Positions 1 to 5,041 of a DNA stretch of 5,041 nucleotides are shown in pieces. Below the pieces are notes generated by a model. It was not told the DNA's origin. It worked only from the letters and a program-made list of their open reading frames with translations, and did not search any database. This stretch comes from Thermoplasmata archaeon (GTDB lineage Archaea > Thermoplasmatota > Thermoplasmata > RBG-16-68-12): NCBI GenBank assembly GCA_013329855.1, contig DUJI01000078.1, positions 1-5,041 of the forward strand, given 5' to 3'. The translations under genes and the position numbers were made by a program. Every line of letters starts with the position of its first letter. The stretch's first letter is position 1.

Positions 1-585
1 GCTCTGGTCGCGGCGTCCCTGACCATCGCGCTCCTCCGGAACGCGTTGTCCTCCGTCGTGATCGGTCTGGGCGTCCTCGACAACGTGGTCGTGTACAGCC
101 TCCTCGTGAAGCGCCGGAGCCCCTGGAACATCACCCTGGGCTCGTTCAGCGGTGGCCTCCCCGCCGTCTACGGCTGGACGTTCGCCACCGGGTCCATCGG
201 GCTGGTCCCGATCCTGATGGCGGCGCTCGTCGTGCTGTGGACCCCGAACCACATCTGGAGCCTCGCCCTCCGCTACCGGGACGACTACGCGCGGGCCGGC
301 GTGCCCATGCTGCCCGTGGTCATGGAGGAGCGCAAGGCGATCCGGTGCATCGCCTCCACGTCCCTCCTGCTCGTCGGCTTTTCGGTCGCCCTGGACTCCC
401 TGGGAGCCTTCGGGGACGCCTACCTGTGGACCGCGCTCGGTCTCGGCGTGGCCCTGGTGGGCCTGAACGGCTGGCTCCTCCTCCGGCCCACGCCGGCGAG
501 GGCGTGGCTCGTGTTCAAGTTCTCCAGCCCCTACCTGGCCATCGTCTTCCTCTTCATGATCCTGGGGCCGTACCTGCCCCCCTGA
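1..585 (+). CDS. ctaB: Protoheme IX farnesyltransferase (heme o synthase), C-terminal part, cut by the left window edge
   Basis: This integral membrane prenyltransferase of the UbiA superfamily attaches a farnesyl group to protoheme IX to make heme O, the precursor of heme A in heme-copper oxidases. The frame is open from base 1 and ends at a TGA, giving 194 residues. Family members are usually around 290-310 residues, so the N-terminal third, with the first Asp-rich prenyl-diphosphate site, lies outside the window. Visible family signatures are a Y-x4-KRRSPWN block followed by a Gly-rich loop and GW (about bases 94-177), then WTPNHIWSLA and the second polar motif DDYARAGVPMLPVV (about 238-321). 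Several hydrophobic segments follow, ending at GPYLPP. The ATG at 46 is internal, because the reading frame upstream is coding and hydrophobic. The family assignment is firm. The taxon is inferred only. Confidence 0.93.
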   Translation, partial: ALVAASLTIALLRNALSSVVIGLGVLDNVVVYSLLVKRRSPWNITLGSFSGGLPAVYGWTFATGSIGLVPILMAALVVLWTPNHIWSLALRYRDDYARAGVPMLPVVMEERKAIRCIASTSLLLVGFSVALDSLGAFGDAYLWTALGLGVALVGLNGWLLLRPTPARAWLVFKFSSPYLAIVFLFMILGPYLPP

Positions 586-610
586 GCTCGAGCGGGCATC
601 TTCGGACCTT

Positions 611-712
611 CGGCAGATTTGCAGGTGCTCAGCTAAGTACGCATGCTTATTTCCACATCTATTCGCAGGTCGGCAGGGACATTACATACTGAAGTAAGAA
701 CGGCCATGCATT
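611..712 (+). promoter_or_regulatory. Probable promoter region of the 12-TM membrane protein gene
   Basis: This is the only clearly AT-rich patch in the left third of the window and lies between ctaB and the next gene. Two TATA-like candidates are CTTATTT (646-652) and ATTACATA (681-688). If the second is an archaeal TATA box, transcription would begin near 710, leaving a leader of about 30 bases. No convincing bacterial -35/-10 pair was seen. The region suggests that the membrane protein has its own promoter rather than only read-through from ctaB. The exact element is uncertain. Confidence 0.4.
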
Positions 713-729
713 GAATTCGGTTCCCCTAA

Positions 730-736
730 GGAAGGG
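730..736 (+). promoter_or_regulatory. Shine-Dalgarno-like site for the membrane protein gene
   Basis: GGAAGGG lies five bases before the ATG at 742. It is an imperfect but well-placed match to an anti-SD-complementary sequence, and it supports that ATG as the start. Confidence 0.5.
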
Positions 737-741
737 TCTTC

Positions 742-2259
742 ATGGCGACGGTCGACGAGATTGTGGCGACCACGCACACGCACGAGTACAAGGTGACCTT
801 CAAGTCCGCGGTCTGGGGAACGATCCTGGCCACGGTCGGGATGGCGGCGCTCTACGCCCTGTTCGGCCTGCCGCCCGGGTTCGACAACTACTACGAGGTC
901 ATGTTCTTCCACTCCATCGGGATCGGGATTGCCGCGCTGGCCGTGTTCATGGTCATCGTGGCCTTCGACCTGCGGAAGTACGAGCCCGGCCTCGACATGC
1001 CCCTGTACTACCGCGCGCTGTCCGCGGTCCTGTTCGGCGCCCTCGGCGGGCTCCTCTTCCTCATCCCGGAGACCCAGGACCTCCGCGGCCTCCCGATGGG
1101 TTTCACCTTCCTCGGCCTCCTCATGATCGCGGATGCCGGAGGCGCGCTCTTCATCGAACTCCTCCTCCTGCCGCGGAAGAAGGCCGGGGTGTACGCGATG
1201 AACTACGAGCTGCGCCCCGTGCCGACGCAGATGGGATACCTCTCCCGGATGCTCCCCCTGCGGAAGGAGGACCGCGCGGCGTACCGGAAGATGCCCGTGA
1301 GCTACTGGCTCATCCTCGTCTCCGTGGGCTCGGCGTTCATCGCCGGGATCGTCGGCTTCGTCAACCTCTGGGTGATGACCTTCGGCCCGAGCATCTTCTC
1401 CGGCTACATGAACTTCCTCGGCCTGGACCAGGGCGGATTCCTGGATGCGACCCTGGACCCCCACTCCCACGAGATGGCCCTCGCGATCATGGCCGGGATC
1501 ATCGCCATCGCGGCGGAACGCTTCGGCGTCCTCCGCGCCGCTGACGTGCGGGAGAAGATCGCCAAGCTCGGCCTCTCCGTGTCCCTCGCGGGCGTCGTCG
1601 GGATGACCGTGGTCTTCCTGGCCATCGCCTTCGCGAACTTCGACCCGGGGACCTGGTTCGCGGCCCCGCCCAACGGCCTCGCCGGGGACGACATGGTCAT
1701 GTCCGTGATCGCGATCGGCGCCATGATCGCGCTCGTCCCGCTCGCCCTGACCCCGCGGGAAGCCGACGGCCGGTCGTCGTGGCGGGACCCGGTCCGCCTC
1801 TCCCTCCTCGGGACCTGGGTGGCCGCGGTCGTCATCAGCGTGATCGCCGCCTTCTACGTCGAGTTCCATGAGGACCTCTTCGGTGACGCGCTGGCGGCGA
1901 ACGACGCGGTCTTCGGCGAGCTCCAGTCCCTCTTCGGGGTGTTCCTGCTGACCGCGGTGTCGCTCATCCTCCTGGCCGTCGACCTGTACAACGTGAAGGG
2001 GTCCGCCCGGAGGCTCGTGGGCTGGGTGGCCGGCCTGGGCGTGCTCGTCGGCACCGGCGGCGCCATGCTCTGGGCGTTCGTCGATCCGACCGTCGGAGGC
2101 GCGTCCTTCTGGGTCCACGTCCTGGGGATCGGCCTGACGGGCGTGGCGGCCCTCGTGTCCGTGGTCGCGATCCACGCGGTGCCCGTGCCCAAGGGGACCA
2201 TCCTCCGGATCTACGCACCGGCCGACCTCGAGGCCGCCACGGGTTCGCCGGACCGCTGA
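742..2259 (+). CDS. Polytopic membrane protein with about 12 TM segments and conserved-looking histidines; function unknown
   Basis: I do not recognise a named family. The 505-residue product has about 12 hydrophobic segments, roughly at residues 24-43, 53-75, 92-110, 119-143, 187-212, 243-259, 276-297, 318-337, 352-372, 394-414, 425-446 and 456-478. There is no cleavable signal peptide. Histidines sit at helix ends or in membrane segments: H57 (FFHSIGIG), H241/H243 (DPHSHEM), H459 (FWVH) and H478 (AIHAVP). H12 and H14 lie in the N-terminal tail. Twelve helices and membrane histidines recall heme-copper oxidase subunit I, but the HPEVY and His-His motifs of that family are absent, so I do not call it an oxidase. 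ctaB lies 156 bases upstream on the same strand, which makes a role in respiration or heme handling plausible. A transporter or heme-binding membrane protein remains possible. The ATG at 742 is supported by a nearby SD-like site. Confidence 0.85.
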   Translation: MATVDEIVATTHTHEYKVTFKSAVWGTILATVGMAALYALFGLPPGFDNYYEVMFFHSIGIGIAALAVFMVIVAFDLRKYEPGLDMPLYYRALSAVLFGALGGLLFLIPETQDLRGLPMGFTFLGLLMIADAGGALFIELLLLPRKKAGVYAMNYELRPVPTQMGYLSRMLPLRKEDRAAYRKMPVSYWLILVSVGSAFIAGIVGFVNLWVMTFGPSIFSGYMNFLGLDQGGFLDATLDPHSHEMALAIMAGIIAIAAERFGVLRAADVREKIAKLGLSVSLAGVVGMTVVFLAIAFANFDPGTWFAAPPNGLAGDDMVMSVIAIGAMIALVPLALTPREADGRSSWRDPVRLSLLGTWVAAVVISVIAAFYVEFHEDLFGDALAANDAVFGELQSLFGVFLLTAVSLILLAVDLYNVKGSARRLVGWVAGLGVLVGTGGAMLWAFVDPTVGGASFWVHVLGIGLTGVAALVSVVAIHAVPVPKGTILRIYAPADLEAATGSPDR

Positions 2260-2335
2260 TGCCACAGGCGCCCCCCACGGTCGCTCCGTTCAGAGAGCCC
2301 GAGCTCATGCCTTACTCCAGGAGCGCAGGCACGGC

Positions 2336-2362
2336 CCCTCGCCGAAGTCAAGCCGGCGAGGG
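2336..2362. terminator. Inverted repeat between convergent genes, candidate bidirectional terminator
   Basis: CCCTCGCCG (2336-2344) pairs perfectly with CGGCGAGGG (2354-2362) around a 9-base loop. It lies 76 bases past the stop of the membrane protein gene and 10 bases past the stop of the convergent NTF2-like gene, where a shared terminator is expected. No strong T-run follows on either strand, so it is not a classic intrinsic terminator. It may instead be a 3'-end-stabilising hairpin. Confidence 0.4.
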
Positions 2363-2372
2363 CTTCCGCGCC

Positions 2373-2765
2373 TCACATTCTCTCGAGGTCCCGCGCGATC
2401 TTCTCCGAGTCCGTGTAGAGGCGTTGGCTCTTGACCTTGCCGCCATGCATCTCGAAGACGTTCAGCGCCTTCTGCTTCATTTCCTTCCCGTTCGACAGCT
2501 TTCCCTCCTGGGTCCACTCCACGAACACGAGGTCTCCCGTCTCGCTGAGGTTCTCCACGTGCAGGCGCAACCCTCCGGGCCAGGTCGTGCCGATCTTCTG
2601 GAACCATTCGGCCACGCCTTCTCTCCCCCGGAACGAGCCGCCCGCGATGGTCCCGCTCGATTCGACATGGACCTCGGGGTCATACAGGTCGAGGACCGCG
2701 GGGATGTCCCCTCGGTTGAAGTGCTCGATGCCTTCCTTGATCCGCTCCGCATTGTCTCCCGTCAT
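2373..2765 (-). CDS. NTF2-like / SnoaL-like domain protein
   Basis: This is a 130-residue single-domain cytosolic protein of the NTF2-like superfamily, whose cone-shaped alpha+beta fold binds small hydrophobic ligands or carries out polyketide-cyclase or isomerase-type chemistry. The pattern is typical of the superfamily. An N-terminal helix and turn HFNRGDIPAVLDLYDPEV (residues 15-32) are followed by the FRGREGVAEWF segment (45-55). Later come strand-like stretches LVFVEWTQEG (79-88) and KALNVFEMHGGKV (99-111), and the ending QRLYTDSEKI. The length is normal. An ATG nine codons upstream (at 2792) is in frame, but its extra codons consist largely of a ribosome-binding site, so I chose the ATG at 2765. 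The gene faces the membrane protein gene tail to tail. The substrate cannot be predicted, because superfamily members differ widely. Confidence 0.85.
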   Translation of the reverse strand: MTGDNAERIKEGIEHFNRGDIPAVLDLYDPEVHVESSGTIAGGSFRGREGVAEWFQKIGTTWPGGLRLHVENLSETGDLVFVEWTQEGKLSNGKEMKQKALNVFEMHGGKVKSQRLYTDSEKIARDLERM

Positions 2766-2777
2766 CTCACCCCCTCC
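2766..2777 (-). promoter_or_regulatory. Strong Shine-Dalgarno that decides the NTF2-like start
   Basis: On the minus strand GGAGGGGGTGAG lies directly before the ATG at 2765. It closely matches the GGAGGTGA consensus, with GGAGG seven bases from the start. Translating it as Gly-Gly-Gly-Glu from the upstream ATG at 2792 is less plausible. Confidence 0.65.
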
Positions 2778-2961
2778 GTACGAGACGGCCATTCGAGAAC
2801 TTTGCCGGGCGCCCTTTGTCGGCGCTGTGATCAGGGCCCGGTTCGCCTACGCAAAAACCCGAGCTTTCCGACCGTGCTACGTAATGGCACGTAATCGGAT
2901 GAACCTATCGGTGCCCTGTCCCATGCCGGGGGTGGGTCCGGAATTCCATCGCTTGCCGAGC
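2778..2961. other. Intergenic region between two minus-strand genes
   Basis: No gene is supported here. On the minus strand a T5 run in CGGGTTTTTGCG (around 2847-2858) could end transcription of the oxidoreductase gene, which stops at 2962. The heptamer ATTACGT occurs twice on the minus strand (ACGTAAT on + at 2879-2885 and 2889-2895), exactly 10 bases apart. The region should also hold the promoter of the NTF2-like gene, but no TATA-like box stands out. Confidence 0.4.
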
Positions 2962-3585
2962 CTAGAACCACCGCTTCATCCAGTGCCGTTCGAAGAGGAC
3001 CTTCTGCATGTGCCAGACCTTCCCAGGCATGCGGAAGTCAATCTCCGGCTTGGGAGCCGCGAGGAAGTTGCCGCTCACGAATGCGCTTTGACCCCGACCC
3101 ACTTCGAGGAAGCATGCGCCATGGCCATCCCATCTTCTCGTCTTGCCCTTCCCTTTGATCTGCGCCGCGAGGTTGCTGGCGACCGTCTCGGCGTGGCCGT
3201 GCGCGAAGACCCCTGCCTTGGGGAGGAAGGGCACGTAGCCGTTCGGCGTCGCGACGGCCGCGATGTCGCCGACGGCGTAGACCCCGGGAATCTTCGTCTC
3301 GAGCGTCGCGGCATTCACAGGAACCCAGCCCGTGCCGTCCGTCAGACCCGCGTCGACGACGGGTCGCGGCGCTCGATGGGGCGGCACGCAGAACAGCAGG
3401 TCGTACGGTACGGTCTCTCCCCCTTCGAAGCGAAGCTCCCCGTTCCCAATCTCCGTGAGCTTGCGCTTGGGACGGTAGTTGATTCCCCGCGCGGCCAGGA
3501 GCTCGGCGACCTGGCCCCCGATCTCGGGGCCCGCCGCCGGGACGGGGCCGCCCTCGGCCTTCCGAATCGTTCCGAGCTCCCCCAC
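2962..3585 (-). CDS. FAD-dependent NAD(P)/FAD oxidoreductase (sulfide:quinone oxidoreductase-like), C-terminal half only, 5'-truncated
   Basis: About 205 residues match the C-terminal half of two-dinucleotide-binding-domain flavoproteins related to sulfide:quinone oxidoreductase and type II NADH dehydrogenase. In order they show PAAGPEIGGQVAELLAARGI, then YDLLFCVPPHRAP, then GWVPVN and the FAD-contact motif IPGVYAVGDIAA. The PKAGVFAHGHAE block, GHGACFLEVG and a C-terminal tail ending LFERHWMKRWF follow. Full-length relatives are about 380-400 residues. The N-terminal FAD Rossmann motif GxGxxG is absent, and homology ends near 3560. Upstream of that the frame stays open but is low-complexity Arg/Pro/Glu antisense of a real plus-strand gene. 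The 5' coordinate given is a GTG and is nominal, since no genuine start is visible. Two cysteines are present, but the substrate cannot be decided. Without the FAD domain the product should be inactive, unless the break is an assembly error. Confidence 0.8.
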   Translation of the reverse strand: MGELGTIRKAEGGPVPAAGPEIGGQVAELLAARGINYRPKRKLTEIGNGELRFEGGETVPYDLLFCVPPHRAPRPVVDAGLTDGTGWVPVNAATLETKIPGVYAVGDIAAVATPNGYVPFLPKAGVFAHGHAETVASNLAAQIKGKGKTRRWDGHGACFLEVGRGQSAFVSGNFLAAPKPEIDFRMPGKVWHMQKVLFERHWMKRWF

Positions 3586-3933
3586 GCCTACTGCGAGGCC
3601 ACGGCCGTCTCGATCTGGACGGAGGGCGGCTACTGGACGGGGTTCACGCGCGGCTTCCGGCCCCTCCATCTCCGCGTCCGTCGCGCGGACCTCCCGGCGT
3701 GGCGGGACTTCTTCCGGGCCGCGGGGGCGCGGGCGAGCCTCGCGGGGGCCCGGGAGACTCTCTTCGGCGTGGTCCACGTCCTCCACCCGACGTCCCGCGT
3801 CCGCTCCGTGGAGCACGGCGGCGTCCGCGTCGTGCCCCTTCCCGAGGCCTTCGCGTACGCGGCGGCCCGCCCCTACCTCTACGAGCCGGTCCTCCCCGCG
3901 CTCCGGGGGTTGATGGAGAGGGGCGGGGGATGA
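3565..3933 (+). CDS. Probable AbiEi-like antitoxin partner, C-terminal part only, 5'-truncated
   Basis: This fragment of about 122 residues has no usable start. It begins near ELPHAYCEATAVSIW and continues through GFRPLHLRVRRADLPAWRDFF (starting near base 3655), then ARETLFGVVHVLHPTSRVR and GGVRVVPLPEAFAYAA. It ends with ME, an arginine and three glycines at the TGA. Its composition and order are those of a folded protein, unlike the other frames here. The stop overlaps the ATG of the downstream nucleotidyltransferase (ATGA, 3930-3933), so the two are translationally coupled. That gene order, and the terminal VPLPEAFA segment, which resembles the end of AbiEi-type proteins, suggest the antitoxin/regulator of a type IV toxin-antitoxin pair. 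Any DNA-binding domain would be in the missing N-terminus. The frame is open further upstream to about 2431, but there it is the antisense of the oxidoreductase. The family assignment is an inference. Confidence 0.6.
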   Translation, partial: NRSELPHAYCEATAVSIWTEGGYWTGFTRGFRPLHLRVRRADLPAWRDFFRAAGARASLAGARETLFGVVHVLHPTSRVRSVEHGGVRVVPLPEAFAYAAARPYLYEPVLPALRGLMERGGG

Positions 3934-4658
3934 GACCCCAGGATCTCGAACGGGAGGGAGCGTGCTTCGCGCTCCTGCGTGCCCTCGAGGGCCAGGAGGC
4001 GGTCCTCGTGGGCGGATACGCGGTGAGCGCCTACGGGCCGCCTCGCTTCTCCCTCGATCTGGATTTCGTGGCGCCCGCATCTGCGGTCCCCGGGATCCGG
4101 GAGATCCTGAAGGCGGCGGGTCTCGTCCGCGTTCGGGAATGGAAGGGAGGGGGCGCCTTCGCGGGCCGGGCGGAGCGCTGGTCCCGCGGGGAGGAGGCCC
4201 TCCCCTTGTCCGTGGACCTGCTCGTGGACGGGATCTCGGACCGCGTCTCCGGGGCCTCCCACCCCTATGCGTCGATCCGCCGCGGGGCCCTGCGCCGCAC
4301 CGTGCGGGGTCTGTCTCCCTCGTCCGAGGCCCAGGCCCGCGTGGCCGCGCCCGAGGTCCTCGTCGCCCTCAAGCTCGAGTCCGCGCGCCTCGTGGACCTG
4401 CGGGACCTCGCGGTCCTCGCCGGGGCCGACGTCGACGCGGCGCGCGTGGCCCGCCTCCTTCGGGGCGTCCGGCGGGACGTCCTCCTCGACCACCTCGACG
4501 CCCTCGCCGCAGCCCTGGGGCGGCGCGACTTCCAGGACTCCCTCAAGGGCGTGTACATGCTCGACGAGCGCGCGTTCCGGAGGCTCGCAGACCGGACATA
4601 CGCTCTCCTCCGAGGGTTGCGCAGGGCGCTGTCGCGCACCGGGGGAGGACCGACGTGA
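3930..4658 (+). CDS. Nucleotidyltransferase, AbiEii/AbiGii toxin-like (type IV toxin-antitoxin)
   Basis: This 242-residue protein has a polymerase-beta-type nucleotidyltransferase core. Residues 27-45 read VGGYAVSAYGPPRFSLDLD. The Gly-Gly is followed by R39-F40-S41 and the metal-binding pair D43-x-D45. A third candidate acidic residue is D96 in LSVDLLVDG. Further on, K148 in VALKLESARLVDLRDLAVL (148-163) and D156/D159 match the KL...R..D..DL helix of AbiEii-like proteins. The C-terminal half is helical, as in this family. Known members inhibit growth by transferring nucleotides, for example to tRNA, and are restrained by an AbiEi-type partner. The start at 3930 overlaps the upstream stop by four bases and is preceded by a purine-rich GGAGAGGG (3915-3922). 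An in-frame ATG at 3699 would lie inside the partner gene and add only Arg/Pro/Gly-rich shadow sequence, so it was rejected. A metabolic nucleotidyltransferase is possible but less likely. Confidence 0.8.
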   Translation: MRPQDLEREGACFALLRALEGQEAVLVGGYAVSAYGPPRFSLDLDFVAPASAVPGIREILKAAGLVRVREWKGGGAFAGRAERWSRGEEALPLSVDLLVDGISDRVSGASHPYASIRRGALRRTVRGLSPSSEAQARVAAPEVLVALKLESARLVDLRDLAVLAGADVDAARVARLLRGVRRDVLLDHLDALAAALGRRDFQDSLKGVYMLDERAFRRLADRTYALLRGLRRALSRTGGGPT

Positions 4659-4671
4659 GACGGCCGGCACC

Positions 4672-4689
4672 CGGTCCGAAGGCGGACCG
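4672..4689 (+). terminator. Hairpin just after the nucleotidyltransferase gene
   Basis: CGGTCCG (4672-4678) and CGGACCG (4683-4689) form a perfect 7-bp stem with the four-base loop AAGG, 13 bases past the stop codon. No T-run follows, so intrinsic termination is uncertain. The position fits a 3' end of the putative toxin-antitoxin transcript. Confidence 0.35.
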
Positions 4690-4820
4690 TCGGTCTCGGA
4701 GGACCCTTGCGGGGGCGAGGCAGTCCTCGCGCGGCATCCCGAACGGCCTCAGCGGTTCTCGAGGTCCGCGGCCGGCGTGGCGTCCCATCGCGGCGCGCCG
4801 GCGGCGGCGCGGGAGAGCGC

Positions 4821-5041
4821 CTCTTCCAGCACGTTGTCATCGGCATCGACGACCTCACCGATGCGGCGCGTCCGATCCGCCGGATCGAAGCTCGCGCGGG
4901 GAATGCCGCCGCACGGCTCGCCGCCGACCTGCTCAGCAGGTCGCCGCAGAGCCAGGTCGACCGGATCGAGCCGCTGTACCTGCTCGGGCGCATCCGAGCC
5001 CGCCGGGGCGAGCCGGCCTGGGAGGCGCTGGACGAGGCGCT
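4821..5041 (+). CDS. Probable fragment of a TPR-containing LuxR-type/AAA ATPase regulator, cut by the right window edge
   Basis: This frame has no stop from 4659 to the window edge and no ATG. The last 40 or so residues, including ARLAADLLSR and then VDRIEPLYLLGRIRARRGEP followed by AWEALDEAL, resemble the tandem helical repeats of large LuxR-family or AAA-type ATPase regulators, where a segment like LGRLRARRGDPG-x-W-x-x-LDEAL is common. The part before about base 4860 (FQHVVIGIDDLTDAARP) fits less well, so the 5' limit is nominal and a degraded or frameshifted gene is possible. No SD, promoter or start codon was found. The family call rests on recall of the pattern and is tentative. Large regulators of this type are mostly bacterial, so the fragment may come from a different source than the left block. 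Confidence 0.4.
4925..4943. repeat. 19-base near-perfect palindrome inside the regulator-like fragment
   Basis: CGACCTGCT and AGCAGGTCG are perfect 9-base complements around a single central C. It lies within the codons for ADLLSRS. A chance product of GC-rich coding sequence is the simplest explanation, but the arm length is notable. Confidence 0.4.

Noticed and set aside
682..2265. Long open frame of 527 codons on the minus strand, opposite the membrane protein gene
   Set aside because: Its product is rich in Arg, Gly, His, Asp and Glu with no fold-like pattern, as expected for the antisense of a GC3-rich gene. The plus strand encodes a clear 12-TM protein with an SD-like site.
2832..2856. 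T-arm-like sequence (GGTTCGCCTACGC) suggesting a tRNA
   Set aside because: It does not match the GGTTCRANNCC T-loop, and no acceptor, D or anticodon stems could be built around it.
2431..3564. Upstream continuation of the antitoxin-like plus-strand frame as one 500-residue protein
   Set aside because: This part is the antisense of the NTF2-like gene and the flavoprotein fragment, and it does not look like a protein domain. Coherent sequence begins only at about 3565.
3586..4080. N-terminal extension of the minus-strand flavoprotein frame, as a 372-residue fusion
   Set aside because: The extension is Arg/Pro/Glu-rich low-complexity sequence antisense to the antitoxin-like and nucleotidyltransferase genes. 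It has no FAD-binding GxGxxG motif where one is required.
4265..4993. Minus-strand frame of 242 codons at the right end
   Set aside because: It is extremely Arg/Ser/Ala-rich and overlaps the well-supported nucleotidyltransferase, so it is a shadow frame.
1..5041. CRISPR array, insertion sequence or transposase
   Set aside because: No regularly spaced long repeats, terminal inverted repeats with target duplications, or transposase-like protein were seen, although the breakpoint near 3570 made me look for them.

Overview
The window is GC-rich DNA from a prokaryote that respires aerobically. It is probably from a metagenome assembly, and I think it contains at least one breakpoint. The left third looks archaeal: the CtaB-type fragment reads like archaeal and related homologues, and a single AT-rich patch with a TATA-like octamer precedes the next gene. 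An aerobic, high-GC lineage related to Thermoplasmata would fit, but a bacterium cannot be excluded. No rRNA, tRNA, CRISPR array, insertion sequence or transposase gene was seen.

Left block (1-2259, + strand): the C-terminal part of heme o synthase (protoheme IX farnesyltransferase, CtaB/CyoE), cut by the window edge, then a 156-base gap carrying a likely promoter. Next is a 505-residue protein with about 12 membrane segments and several histidines, which I cannot assign to a named family. The ctaB neighbour suggests a link to terminal oxidase or heme biology.

Middle block (2260-~3585, - strand): a complete small NTF2/SnoaL-like protein converges on the membrane-protein gene, with a 9-bp-stem hairpin between them. 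Upstream of it lies the C-terminal half of an FAD-dependent pyridine-nucleotide-disulfide oxidoreductase of the sulfide:quinone oxidoreductase-like group.

Right block (~3565-5041, + strand): the C-terminal part of a probable AbiEi-like antitoxin partner overlaps, by an ATGA, a complete AbiEii-like nucleotidyltransferase. A hairpin follows, then a probable fragment of a TPR/LuxR-type ATPase regulator that runs off the edge.

The most notable observation is near 3555-3590. The - strand oxidoreductase and the + strand antitoxin-like gene both lose their N-terminal halves at the same place, and local GC content rises sharply there (about 60% to about 77% in sampled 60-base lines). This is either a genuine rearrangement or island boundary, or an assembly chimera. 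The sequence alone cannot decide between them.
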